Of a DNA stretch of 64,000 nt, positions 39,587-48,445 are shown piece after piece; the stretch's first letter is position 1, and the number at the start of each line of letters is the position of its first letter. A model generated the notes under the pieces. The model ran no database searches. It saw nothing but the letters and a program-made list of their open reading frames with translations, and was not told the DNA's origin. The DNA lies in NCBI RefSeq assembly GCF_052065835.1, contig NZ_JBQHTG010000001.1, forward strand, positions 992,001 to 1,056,000, in the 5' to 3' direction. The position numbers were made by a program, and so were the translations under genes. The DNA comes from Laedolimicola sp934402125. GTDB lineage: Bacteria; Bacillota; Clostridia; Lachnospirales; Lachnospiraceae.

Positions 39587-40921
39587 ATGCTAGACCTGAC
39601 CGAAGGGCGCCCGTTCCGGGCGCTTCTTATCTTTGCGCTTCCGGTAATCGGAGGCAACCTGTTCCAGTTATTTTACACGCTGGCAGATTCTGTCATTGTG
39701 GGACGGACGCTGGGCGCCGACGCACTGGCTGCCGTGGGCGCCACCAGTATGATTGTATATTTTGTACTCTGCTTTATCCAAGGCTTTACCAATGGCTTCG
39801 GTATCTGTCTGGGTCAGCGGTTCGGCGCAAAAGACACAGTCGGTATGCGCAGAAGCGTAGCTGCGTCCACCCTGTTAAGCATCCTTTTTACCATTTTCAT
39901 AACACTGGTTTGCTGCGCGCTCTCCCGTCCGATCCTGGACTGGATCCATACGCCGGAGGATATCTATCAGCAGGCCTATGACTATATGTTCGTTATCCTG
40001 CTGGGCACCGCCGCGCCGGTCTTCTACAACCTGATCTCCAATCTGCTCCGGGCTCTCGGCGACAGCCGGACGCCTCTGTACTTTCTGATCTTTTCTTCGC
40101 TTTTAAATGTGGTTCTTGATATCGTTTTTATCGTCCCACTGCACATGGGCGTAGCAGGCGCTGCCTGGGCGACGGTACTGTCCCAGTTTATTTCGGCCTT
40201 TTTGTGCCTGATTGCGGGTTTACGTTCCTTTGAAATACTGCGGCTCCACCGGACGGATTTTCACGGCATCGGCCCGGATCTTATCTCCCATCTGAAAATC
40301 GGTTTTCCCATGGGCTTCCAGATGTCTGTCATGTGCATTGGCCAGATCTCCATGCAGTCTACCGTCAACGCGCTGGGATCTGCGGCAGTCGCCGGCTATA
40401 CAGCCGCTACCAAGGCCGATCAGGTATCCGTTCTGGTCAATAATGCCATGATGACCGCTATCTCCAACTATGTGGCTCAAAACTATGGAGCCGGTAAAAA
40501 GGACAGAATTCTGGCAGGCGTCCGGGCTTCTCTGCTCCAGACGGAGGCTCTGAATCTCCTGATGTGCGCCGGAATCATTCTGCTGCGCCACCCCATTGTA
40601 ACACTATTTATCGCAAATCCCAGTGATGAAATCTTCTCCTATGCCAACGGCTATCTGCTGACCGTGGCTCCCTTCTACTGGCTGCTGGGACTTCTGGCTG
40701 TCTATCGGACCAGCATCCAGAGCATGCAGAATGGTACTGCTCCCTTTGCCGCCTGTATGATAGAGCTCGTCATGCGTCTGGCCGCCACCATCGGCCTTAC
40801 GGAAGCTATCGGCTATATGGGCGTCTGTCTGGCCAGTCCTCTGGCCTGGGCCGGAGCCTGCGGACTGCTGATTCCGGTGTATTACCGCATGATCCGAAAT
40901 CTGAATTTCAACAAGACATAG
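39587..40921 (+). CDS. MATE family efflux transporter
   Basis: A 444-residue MATE exporter with 12 predicted helices in two repeats (ALPVIGGNLFQLFYTLADS ... ; second repeat about residue 230, KIGFPMGFQMSVMCIGQ). It belongs to the DinF/NorM-type branch that exports cationic drugs or metabolites with Na+ or H+. AAGGAGAGCC precedes ATG. It is separate from the operon before (80-base gap) and convergent with the gene after. Confidence 0.9.
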   Translation: MLDLTEGRPFRALLIFALPVIGGNLFQLFYTLADSVIVGRTLGADALAAVGATSMIVYFVLCFIQGFTNGFGICLGQRFGAKDTVGMRRSVAASTLLSILFTIFITLVCCALSRPILDWIHTPEDIYQQAYDYMFVILLGTAAPVFYNLISNLLRALGDSRTPLYFLIFSSLLNVVLDIVFIVPLHMGVAGAAWATVLSQFISAFLCLIAGLRSFEILRLHRTDFHGIGPDLISHLKIGFPMGFQMSVMCIGQISMQSTVNALGSAAVAGYTAATKADQVSVLVNNAMMTAISNYVAQNYGAGKKDRILAGVRASLLQTEALNLLMCAGIILLRHPIVTLFIANPSDEIFSYANGYLLTVAPFYWLLGLLAVYRTSIQSMQNGTAPFAACMIELVMRLAATIGLTEAIGYMGVCLASPLAWAGACGLLIPVYYRMIRNLNFNKT

Positions 40922-40936
40922 CGTGGATATCCTCCC

Positions 40937-41146
40937 CTATGTCTCCCAGATGTCTTCTGTCTCCCGGCTGTCCCGCTCCTGCTCCACACGCTCAGCCGTC
41001 TTGCGGATAGCTGCCTCATGACCGGTCAGGGCGGCAAAGGGAGAAAACTGAGCTGCCCGATCCCCCCGGGACATTCTTGGATGTACCGTAGACTGATGGT
41101 GCGGCAGATTTATAATATCTTCATAAGAATCCTTTTTCTGGCTCAT
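40937..41146 (-). CDS. Small YolD-like protein linked to Y-family polymerase
   Basis: A 69-residue soluble protein, with LPHHQSTVHPRMSRGDRAAQ and FSPFAALTGHEAAI, typical of the small YolD-like companion encoded beside UvrX/ImpB-type polymerases in Lachnospiraceae. The tail is charged and helical. It lies 23 bases downstream of the polymerase and is probably in the same SOS-controlled operon. Confidence 0.7.
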   Translation of the reverse strand: MSQKKDSYEDIINLPHHQSTVHPRMSRGDRAAQFSPFAALTGHEAAIRKTAERVEQERDSRETEDIWET

Positions 41147-41169
41147 TCCGTTCTCCTGTTCTGACCTCG

Positions 41170-42696
41170 CTATGCCCTATGGCCGCCGATCTGGCTGTTC
41201 CGTCCCCGGGCTGTAGCTCCCTCCTGCAGATTGGAACCCTTCAGAATCGCGTTCTTCCCATACTTTTTCTTAATTTTCAGCATAGCCTTCTGCAGGCGCT
41301 TTTCTTTTTCCAATGCTTCTTCCTGCTGTTCTTTTTCTTTCTTTATGGCTTCATAATCTGTAAACAAATTCAGCTGCTCATAGGTTTCCTTTTTCTTCAC
41401 CAGTTCTTCCCGAACCAGATGATTGGCCGTCACTGTAATCCGGCGCACCAGAAGCTTCGGATCTACAATCCGAGCATACAATTCCGACACTGCCCTCACC
41501 AGAAGCTCTGCGGAAGCTGTCTGGCGCTCCAGACGGCTCGATCCGTGAGCATGCTTAGGAACCCGGCGTCCATATCGGTCCACGGTAATTTCCCCATGAT
41601 AATTCTTTCTGCGCTCCGGATCCGTCAGATTCTCTATGTCGTATCCCACCGTCAGCACCAGCTGATCGGTTACCAGTCCTTTATCCACCAGATCCAGCGC
41701 CAGCAAATCGGTCATCTCCCGGACCACCATCCGGGCTTTTTCATATTCATAAGGATACTGCAGCACCTGACCGGAGACTATACTGTTGTTCTCCGGCTTA
41801 TACGCCTTGATCTCCGGGATCGTACAGGGCTCCCAGCCCCAGGCGTGATCGATCAGAAGCTCTGCATTGACGCCGAACATTTTATAAAGAAGCTCTTCGT
41901 TGTAGTAATCTTCTGGCTTACCTATAGAACAGCGGGCGACATCGCCCATAGTATACATCCCCTGCTCCTGAAGCTTTCTGGCATAGCCGGGACCCACCCG
42001 CCAGAAATCCGTCAGCGGCCGGTGTGTCCAGAGCTTCTGCCGATAGGACATTTCATCCAACTCCGCAATCCGGATTCCGTCTGCATCCGGTATGGCATGC
42101 TTAGCCAGGATATCCATGGCTATCTTGCACAGATACAGATTCGTTCCGATCCCGGCTGTAGCTGTAATACCTGTCTCCCGGTAAACGGAACGAATCATCT
42201 CTGTGGCCAGCTCCCGGGGCGTCTTCCGGTAGGTATGCAGATAAGTGCTCACATCCATAAATACCTCGTCGATGGAATAGACATGCATATCCTCCGGCGC
42301 AATATAGTTCAGATATATCTCGTATATCTGCGAGCTGTATTCCAGATAATACGCCATACGTGGCGTCGCTACAATGTAATCCAGCGCGTATTCCGGATGT
42401 GCCGCCAGCTCTGCCGCATCGGAGGACGATCCTGTAAACCTTCTTCCCGGCGCCCGCCGAAGCCGTTCCGCATTGACCGCACGCACTCTCTCTACTACCT
42501 CAAAAAGCCTGGCCCGTCCGGAGATCCCATATGCCTTCAGCGCAGGCGTCACTGCCAGACAGATGGTTTTTTCCGTCCGCTCCGGATCTGCCACCACCAG
42601 ATTCGTCATCAGCGGATCCAGTCCCCGTTCCCGACATTCCACAGAGGCATAGAAGGATTTTAAATCAATCGCCACATAGCAATGTTCTTTTTCCAT
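41170..42696 (-). CDS. Y-family DNA polymerase (UvrX/ImpB type)
   Basis: A 508-residue translesion polymerase. Palm motifs AIDLKSFYASVE (about residues 8-19) and YSIDEVFMDV (about 133-142) supply the metal-binding acids; the fingers region and the helix-hairpin TDFWRVGPGYARKL follow. The little-finger domain is about 270-400, and the C-terminus is a charged coil (KKEKEQQEEALEKEKR). ATG 42696 follows GGAGGTG. The promoter overlaps a LexA box, so it should be SOS-induced and mutagenic. Confidence 0.92.
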   Translation of the reverse strand: MEKEHCYVAIDLKSFYASVECRERGLDPLMTNLVVADPERTEKTICLAVTPALKAYGISGRARLFEVVERVRAVNAERLRRAPGRRFTGSSSDAAELAAHPEYALDYIVATPRMAYYLEYSSQIYEIYLNYIAPEDMHVYSIDEVFMDVSTYLHTYRKTPRELATEMIRSVYRETGITATAGIGTNLYLCKIAMDILAKHAIPDADGIRIAELDEMSYRQKLWTHRPLTDFWRVGPGYARKLQEQGMYTMGDVARCSIGKPEDYYNEELLYKMFGVNAELLIDHAWGWEPCTIPEIKAYKPENNSIVSGQVLQYPYEYEKARMVVREMTDLLALDLVDKGLVTDQLVLTVGYDIENLTDPERRKNYHGEITVDRYGRRVPKHAHGSSRLERQTASAELLVRAVSELYARIVDPKLLVRRITVTANHLVREELVKKKETYEQLNLFTDYEAIKKEKEQQEEALEKEKRLQKAMLKIKKKYGKNAILKGSNLQEGATARGRNSQIGGHRA

Positions 42697-42761
42697 TTTT
42701 CCAAACACCTCCAACCGCTTCCGGTGTCGCTCTTCTTATTATGCTTATTATTCTTGTCCTT

Positions 42762-42802
42762 ATTATAAAACAACCGCATTTTATTTTCAAGAACAAATGT
42801 TC
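42762..42802 (-). promoter_or_regulatory. LexA-controlled promoter of the Y-family polymerase
   Basis: Minus: TTGAAA (42790-42785), 17 bp, TATAAT (42767-42762). Directly upstream lies GAACATTTGTTC (42802-42791), the Gram-positive LexA/DinR box pattern GAAC-N4-GTTC. Confidence 0.75.
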
Positions 42803-42809
42803 GATTTTC

Positions 42810-43637
42810 TTATCTGTTTTTTTGTCCCACCTGCCAGAACGCCACCGCGCTGGCCGCCGCCACATTCAGGGAATCTACTCCGTGGGACATGGGAATTTTT
42901 ACCGTATAATCGCAGTCCGCAATGGTAGAAGCAGCCAGGCCGTCCCCCTCGGTTCCCAGAATCAGCGCCAGCTTTTCCTCACTCATAAGATCCGGATCAT
43001 CGATACTGACCGAATCGTCCTTCAAAGCCAGGGCTGCGGTTTTAAAGCCAAGCTCCCGCAACATTCCAATTCCTTTTTCCGGCCACTCCTCTTTGTCGAA
43101 AAAGGTCCAGGGAATCTGAAACACCGTTCCCATACTGACCCGTACCGCCCGGCGGTAAAGGGGATTGCTGCAATCGAAGGTCAGGAGCACCGCATCCATA
43201 TGAAGGGCAGCCGCGGAACGGAAAATAGCGCCCACATTCGTAGGGTTTACCACATTTTCCAGAATGGCAATACGCCGGGCGTTCCCGCACACCTCCCGCA
43301 CAGACGGAAGGGCTTTCCGATACATGGCACAGAGCATTCCCCTGGTCAGCTTAAAGCCCGTAAGCCGCGCCAGAACCTCCATTTCCGCCGTGTATACAGG
43401 AATGTCGCCCAACCGCTTAAGGATTTCTTTTGCTTCGCCCTCAAGCTGGCGCTTTTCCACCAGACAGGACACCGGCTCATACCCTGTATCCAGTGCCCGT
43501 TCGATGACTCTGGGGCTTTCCGCGATAAACATCCCTTCCTTCGGGTTTGCCCGGTTGACTAACTGATTTTCGCTGGTACGCGCGTAGATATCCAGCTCCG
43601 CCGCGTCAAAATTACTGATTTCTATGATATGAGACAT
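42810..43637 (-). CDS. TrmH/SpoU family RNA methyltransferase
   Basis: About 275 residues. An N-terminal substrate-binding domain (about 1-100) precedes the knotted SpoU methyltransferase: ENVVNPTNVGAIFRSAAALH (motif 1), LILGTEGDGL (motif 2) and MSHGVDSLNVAAASAV (motif 3), which bind S-adenosylmethionine. It methylates a ribose in rRNA or tRNA; target unknown. ATG 43637 has AAGGAA at good spacing; ATG 43643 is possible. Confidence 0.88.
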   Translation of the reverse strand: MSHIIEISNFDAAELDIYARTSENQLVNRANPKEGMFIAESPRVIERALDTGYEPVSCLVEKRQLEGEAKEILKRLGDIPVYTAEMEVLARLTGFKLTRGMLCAMYRKALPSVREVCGNARRIAILENVVNPTNVGAIFRSAAALHMDAVLLTFDCSNPLYRRAVRVSMGTVFQIPWTFFDKEEWPEKGIGMLRELGFKTAALALKDDSVSIDDPDLMSEEKLALILGTEGDGLAASTIADCDYTVKIPMSHGVDSLNVAAASAVAFWQVGQKNR

Positions 43638-43680
43638 ATTCATTTCCTTTTCTTATCCATAAAACCTGAAAAATTCGATA

Positions 43681-43718
43681 AAAACGGACTGAATTTTATT
43701 ACCCATTCAGTCCGTTTT
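43681..43718 (-). terminator. Terminator after DUF3881 gene
   Basis: AAAACGGACTGAAT (43681-43694) pairs perfectly over 14 bp with ATTCAGTCCGTTTT (43705-43718). Confidence 0.8.
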
Positions 43719-43744
43719 ACTTTTATGCTATCTCTCGTTTTCTG

Positions 43745-44623
43745 TTAATTGTGGTAGGTCACATCGCCCTGCATCCACACCACGCCTTTAAAGCGACGGC
43801 CAACTGCCGGTTCTCCCAGCAGATCCTTTTTATTGATACATACCTCAAAGATCAAATCGTGGCTCTCCAGCGTCAGTACGTAGATCCATTCCCGGGTCAG
43901 ACTGTTCTGTACCAGATTACAGTCCAGAATCTCTCCCAGCACATTGTAATGATCACACTCCACACCATAGGGCATAAAATATGTGGACACAATGGAAAAT
44001 ACGTCCTCATGAGCAATACGTCGGGAAATCATGGAATACGTATCCATATCCTCGATGCTCAGATTTTCGATGGCTTCCTCGTCGCCCTCCCGGGCAGCCT
44101 TGATTAACTTGGTTCTCTGCAGAACCGCCTCCGTGTTCTCTTCCGGCGTCAGACTCTGGGCCACAGGAAGAAGTATCTTTCCCTCTGTGGACAACCCTGC
44201 GAACTTCAGTGTCACAGTGCTGGATGAGAAATGACTTCTCTGCCTCTCGCTCAGATAATCCGCCACATTCTGTACATAGAAAATAATAGTTACGCCCACG
44301 GTCAGGTCATCGCAGACGCCGGCATAGGACTCCTTCTCCGCATGACGCTCTATGGTAATATGCTCATAAAATTTTTCCTGTCTGCCTTGAAAATAGGGAA
44401 AATAATAATCCCACTGGTAATCGCCATGCTCATCATACTCGCCTCTGAGCATAATCCCCATTCCCGGCGCAAATTCCTTTCGCCGCTCGGAAAAATCATG
44501 ACCGCCGTAATCTCCGGAGGTTCTCTCATACTGATAACTCTCCTGGGACATTCGCAGCAGATAATTCAGTTCTTCTTTGGTTTTCAGCTGGCTGAATCCG
44601 ATTGCTCTCAGATATTCATGCAC
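43745..44623 (-). CDS. DUF3881 family protein
   Basis: A 292-residue cytoplasmic protein of the DUF3881 family, seen mainly in Lachnospiraceae. It opens HEYLRAIGFSQLKTKEELNY and has no transmembrane segment or catalytic motif that I recognise. The start is most likely GTG 44623, six bases after AAGGAGGTG; the ATG 8 codons upstream would overlap that site. DnaA boxes lie in its upstream region. Confidence 0.75.
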   Translation of the reverse strand: MHEYLRAIGFSQLKTKEELNYLLRMSQESYQYERTSGDYGGHDFSERRKEFAPGMGIMLRGEYDEHGDYQWDYYFPYFQGRQEKFYEHITIERHAEKESYAGVCDDLTVGVTIIFYVQNVADYLSERQRSHFSSSTVTLKFAGLSTEGKILLPVAQSLTPEENTEAVLQRTKLIKAAREGDEEAIENLSIEDMDTYSMISRRIAHEDVFSIVSTYFMPYGVECDHYNVLGEILDCNLVQNSLTREWIYVLTLESHDLIFEVCINKKDLLGEPAVGRRFKGVVWMQGDVTYHN

Positions 44624-44647
44624 TGTAATCACCTCCTTCGGGATCAA

Positions 44648-44707
44648 TTATCCACAATTCCACTGAATTATCCACTTTTGTGGATAACCTGTGGGATATG
44701 TGGATAG
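44648..44707. promoter_or_regulatory. DnaA-box cluster between DUF3881 and serS
   Basis: Four boxes in 60 bp: TTATCCACA (44648-44656), TTATCCACT (44668-44676), TGTGGATAA (44679-44687) and TGTGGATAG (44699-44707). They lie 14 kb from dnaA and could titrate DnaA or control DUF3881 transcription. Confidence 0.75.
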
Positions 44708-44714
44708 TTTATTT

Positions 44715-45992
44715 TTATCGAATCTCTTTCATACCGCCCATGTACGGCTGCAGTGCCTCCGGGATACGAACGCTTCCGTCTGCCTGTAGGTTGTTCTCCA
44801 GGAACGCGATCAGCATACGCGGCGGAGCAACTACGGTATTATTTAAGGTATGGGCAAAATACTTGCCCTTTTCCCCGTTGATACGGATTTTCAAACGGCG
44901 TGCCTGTGCGTCGCCCAGATTGGAGCAGCTTCCTACCTCGAAGTACTTCTTCTGACGCGGGGACCATGCCTCTACGTCCACAGATTTCACCTTCAGGTCA
45001 GCCAGATCGCCGGAGCAGCACTCCAGAGTACGTACCGGGATGTCCATGGAACGGAACAGGTCTACGGTATTCTGCCACAGACGATCAAACCACATCTTGC
45101 TGTCTTCCGGCTCGCAGACTACGATCATTTCCTGCTTTTCAAACTGATGGATGCGGTATACGCCTCTCTCCTCCAGGCCGTGAGCACCCTTCTCCTTACG
45201 GAAGCAGGGAGAATAGCTGGTCAGAGTCTTCGGAAGCTCATCTTTCTGAAGAATGCTGTCGATAAATTTGCCGATCATGGAATGCTCGCTGGTACCGATC
45301 AGATACAGATCCTCGCCCTCAATCTTATACATCATGGCGTCCATCTCTGCGAAGCTCATAACGCCGGTTACCACGTTGCTGCGGATCATGAAGGGCGGTA
45401 CGCAGTAAGTAAAGCCTCTGTTAATCATAAAATCGCGGGCATAAGCCAGCACTGCGGAATGCAGTCTCGCGATATCGCCCATCAGATAATAGAATCCGTT
45501 TCCGGCTACCTTTCTTGCGCTGTCCAGGTCGATGCCGTTGAAACGCTCCATAATTTCTGTATGATACGGAATCTCAAAATCCGGAACCACCGGCTCGCCG
45601 TAACGCTGAACCTCAACGTTCTCGCTGTCGTCCTTACCGATCGGTACGCTCGGATCAATAATATTCGGAATGGTCATCATATCCTTCAGGATCTTCTCAT
45701 CCAGCTCTTTCTCCTTCTCTGAAAGCTCTGCCAGACGATCAGCCTCCGCTGCAACCTGCTTCTTTACCTCTTCTGCTTCTTCCTTTTTGCCCTGGCCCAT
45801 CAGCGCGCCGATCTGCTTGGAAAGCTTGTTACGCTCTGCGCGAAGATTATCTGCTTCCTGCTGAGCTGCCCGCTTCTGCGCGTCCAGTTCGATAACCTCG
45901 TCTACCAGTCCCAGCTTCTGATCCTGGAATTTATTACGGATGTTCTGTTTTACGATTTCCGGGTTTTCTCTTAAAAATTTTATATCCAGCAT
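44715..45992 (-). CDS. serS: Seryl-tRNA synthetase
   Basis: A 425-residue class II synthetase. The N-terminal coiled-coil arm (about 28-105; EVIELDAQKRAAQQEADNLR) grips the long variable arm of tRNA-Ser. The catalytic core holds motif 2 (PCFRKEKGAHGLEERGVYRIHQF) and motif 3 (NNTVVAPPRMLIAFLENN, class II ALIA/FLEN region). It loads serine onto tRNA-Ser and tRNA-Sec. AGGAGAAAAATC precedes ATG. No T-box leader is visible; only 78 bases separate it from the upstream gene. Confidence 0.95.
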   Translation of the reverse strand: MLDIKFLRENPEIVKQNIRNKFQDQKLGLVDEVIELDAQKRAAQQEADNLRAERNKLSKQIGALMGQGKKEEAEEVKKQVAAEADRLAELSEKEKELDEKILKDMMTIPNIIDPSVPIGKDDSENVEVQRYGEPVVPDFEIPYHTEIMERFNGIDLDSARKVAGNGFYYLMGDIARLHSAVLAYARDFMINRGFTYCVPPFMIRSNVVTGVMSFAEMDAMMYKIEGEDLYLIGTSEHSMIGKFIDSILQKDELPKTLTSYSPCFRKEKGAHGLEERGVYRIHQFEKQEMIVVCEPEDSKMWFDRLWQNTVDLFRSMDIPVRTLECCSGDLADLKVKSVDVEAWSPRQKKYFEVGSCSNLGDAQARRLKIRINGEKGKYFAHTLNNTVVAPPRMLIAFLENNLQADGSVRIPEALQPYMGGMKEIR

Positions 45993-46070
45993 GATTTTTC
46001 TCCTTTACTGCTTTTTTTATGGATTATTTCATTTACATTCACTTTATCATATAATACTCCCGGCTTTTTT

Positions 46071-46583
46071 TCAAGCCTGGCTTTTGGCTTTCTCCAGCGC
46101 CTTCTGCTCATCCTCAGACAGAAGAATCTCAGATTCTCCGTTTTTGATTTCCTTAATATAAGAGTAGCCGCCTTCATTTCCGTAAACGGAGTTGATCAGG
46201 AAACCATTGTTCTCCTGATCCAGCAGTGCCAGCGCGTAACTTAAGTCGCCGCTCATTTCACGGAAGGCATTATACTTTACCATACCCATTTTCTGAAAGG
46301 TGATCTTCTGATTTTTCCGAAGGCCAATGATGTCCTCTCGCAGAATCTGGTTCATCTGGTCTACCTTATCTGCCTTTTCAATACAGGATAAAATCGTATC
46401 CTCCAGACTTTCCGCATCCTTTCCCCTCATATAGAGATCCAGCTTGCGACGAAGCTTTTTTAGTTTACATAATGCTGTTATCACTAGGATAAGCAATACC
46501 ACCAGCAACAGCAGCATCCCGGCCAGAATATATGCCGTATCGATTCCAGTTACCTGATATACATATTCTAAAATTGGGCTCAT
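46071..46583 (-). CDS. DUF4446 family membrane protein
   Basis: A 170-residue protein: one N-terminal membrane helix (about 20-42), coiled coil (about 45-95; ILSCIEKADKVDQMNQILRE), then the DUF4446 core (KMGMVKYNAFREMSGDLSYAL, DQENNGFLINSVYG). It is regularly found downstream of parB in Clostridia. Function unknown. It is 15 bases downstream of parB. Confidence 0.85.
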   Translation of the reverse strand: MSPILEYVYQVTGIDTAYILAGMLLLLVVLLILVITALCKLKKLRRKLDLYMRGKDAESLEDTILSCIEKADKVDQMNQILREDIIGLRKNQKITFQKMGMVKYNAFREMSGDLSYALALLDQENNGFLINSVYGNEGGYSYIKEIKNGESEILLSEDEQKALEKAKSQA

Positions 46584-46598
46584 GATATCTCCTTCTCC

Positions 46599-47504
46599 TT
46601 AGTTTTTAGTAATGGCTTCAAAGATTCTCTCCAGATCCTCCCGGGAATAATATTCAATCTCGATTTTTCCTTTTCCCCTGGCCTTCTGTTTGATCGATAC
46701 CTTGGTTCCCATGGCTGCTTTCATTTTTTCTTCCAGATCTGTGTAAATGAAATCGTCCACCGGATCTGATTTTGGCTGTTCCGGTTTTTTCTCCTGGATT
46801 TTTCTTACAAGCTTTTCCACTTCCCGGACACTGAGCTTTTCATCAAACACCCGGGTAGCCACATTTACCTGCAGCTCCGGATCCTCGATTCCCAGAAGAG
46901 CTCTGGCGTGACCGGTAGTCAGCATATCGTCAATTATCATCTGCTGTACTCTCTCGTCCAGCTTCAGCAGACGCATGGAGTTCGTCACGGCGGCACGGCT
47001 CTTGGATACCCGCTCTGCCAGCTCATCCTGCTTTAAATGAAATTCGTTCAGCAGTCTTTTGTATGCCAACGCTTCTTCGATGGGATTCAGGTTTTCTCTC
47101 TGAATATTCTCAATCAGAGAAATTTCCATAATCTCCAGATCCGAATATTTTTTTACGATAACAGGTACCTCCTTGAGTCCCGCTATCTTAGCGGCACGCC
47201 AGCGGCGTTCGCCTGCGATAATTTCATAAAATCCATTTTTTTCCTGTACCACCAAAGGCTGGATAATTCCAACCTGCTTGATGGATTCTGCCAGCTCCGC
47301 AAGAGCGTCCTCGTCAAACTGCTTTCTTGGTTGATCCTCCCGCGGCCCTATCTTGGAAAGCTTCACCTTCATTTCGATCGGCTTTTCCACTATCTTCTCA
47401 ACTACTTTTTCTACTACCTTCGTCTTTTCCTGGGGCGTCGGTTTGATCGTCTCCGGAATCAGACTGTCCAGACCCTTTCCGAGTCCTCCTCTTCTTGCAG
47501 CCAT
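46599..47504 (-). CDS. parB: Chromosome partitioning protein ParB
   Basis: A 301-residue ParB/Spo0J. N-terminal CTPase domain with IGPREDQPRKQFDEDAL and GERRWRAAK, central HTH (LNEFHLKQDELAERVSKSRA) that binds parS, and a C-terminal dimer domain (EIEYYSREDLERIFEAI). It spreads from parS to load condensin and separate origins. It is 21 bases downstream of parA, and three parS sites lie in the window. Confidence 0.95.
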   Translation of the reverse strand: MAARRGGLGKGLDSLIPETIKPTPQEKTKVVEKVVEKIVEKPIEMKVKLSKIGPREDQPRKQFDEDALAELAESIKQVGIIQPLVVQEKNGFYEIIAGERRWRAAKIAGLKEVPVIVKKYSDLEIMEISLIENIQRENLNPIEEALAYKRLLNEFHLKQDELAERVSKSRAAVTNSMRLLKLDERVQQMIIDDMLTTGHARALLGIEDPELQVNVATRVFDEKLSVREVEKLVRKIQEKKPEQPKSDPVDDFIYTDLEEKMKAAMGTKVSIKQKARGKGKIEIEYYSREDLERIFEAITKN

Positions 47505-47525
47505 ACTTGCTCCTCTCTATCTATG

Positions 47526-48293
47526 TTACTCCTCCGGCCGATTGATGACCTCTTCTGCCAGAGCGCGATAACTCTCTGCGCCGGTGGATTTGGGATCGTA
47601 TACCGTAATCGGATATCCATGACTGGGCGCTTCGGCCAGGCGCACATTTCTCGGTATGATTGTGCTGTATACCTTCTGCTTTACATTCGCCCGGACATTT
47701 TCCACCACCTGCAGGGACAGATTTGTTCTGGCGTCAAACATGGTAAATACAATACCTTCGATATCCAGATACGGATTCAGACGCTCTCTTACCAGATTGA
47801 TCGTGTGGATCAGCTGACTTAAACCCTCCAGCGCATAATACTCACACTGGATCGGCACCAGTACGGTATCTGCCGTAGTCATGGCATTGATCGTCAGCAG
47901 ATTCAAAGACGGCGGACAATCAATGATGATAAAATCATATCTATCACGGATCGTTTCTACCGCCTTCTTAATAATGAATTCTTTTTCATTAATTCCAATC
48001 AGTTCAATCTCAGCGGCTGCCAGATCCACATTCGACGGAATCAAATGAAGATTTTCAAATTCCGTATATTCGATACAGTCCTGGATTTCTTTTTCTCCCA
48101 GAATCAGGTCATAGATGGTCGTTTCAACCTGATTTTTGTCAACTCCCACTCCACTGGTGGCATTTCCCTGGGGATCACTGTCTATCAAAAGTACTTTTTT
48201 TCCTTTTTCGGCCAGAGCCGCAGCCAGGTTAATCGATGTTGTAGTTTTGCCAACGCCACCTTTCTGATTGGCAACTGCTATGATTCTTCCCAT
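47526..48293 (-). CDS. parA: Chromosome partitioning ATPase ParA (Soj)
   Basis: A 255-residue ParA/Soj ATPase. Deviant Walker A NQKGGVGKTTTSIN (about residues 9-22), DSDPQGNATSG, and Walker B FIIIDCPPSLNLLT. With ParB it positions the origin and can influence DnaA. AAGGAGAAAAAA precedes ATG 48293. A parS site lies 53 bases upstream. Confidence 0.95.
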   Translation of the reverse strand: MGRIIAVANQKGGVGKTTTSINLAAALAEKGKKVLLIDSDPQGNATSGVGVDKNQVETTIYDLILGEKEIQDCIEYTEFENLHLIPSNVDLAAAEIELIGINEKEFIIKKAVETIRDRYDFIIIDCPPSLNLLTINAMTTADTVLVPIQCEYYALEGLSQLIHTINLVRERLNPYLDIEGIVFTMFDARTNLSLQVVENVRANVKQKVYSTIIPRNVRLAEAPSHGYPITVYDPKSTGAESYRALAEEVINRPEE

Positions 48294-48345
48294 TTTTTTC
48301 TCCTTCGATCAAAGGTAGGGCGCAGATTGCCTTGCCTTCGAGAGA

Positions 48346-48361
48346 TGTTTCACGTGAAACA
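48346..48361. promoter_or_regulatory. parS site 1
   Basis: TGTTTCACGTGAAACA, a perfect 16-bp parS, upstream of parA. Confidence 0.95.
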
Positions 48362-48445
48362 TTTAAGCTATATTTTCGTTTTGTCGCGTTAAAATTTATT
48401 ATAACACAGGATATTTTAGATTGCTATACAGAAACAAATTTTCCC

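Noticed and set aside
41179..42663. 494-codon plus-strand frame opposite the Y-family polymerase
   Set aside because: Antisense shadow of a well-supported gene; composition is not protein-like.
45993..46070. T-box leader for serS
   Set aside because: Only 78 bases lie between serS and the upstream stop, too short for a T-box, and no T-box sequence is visible.
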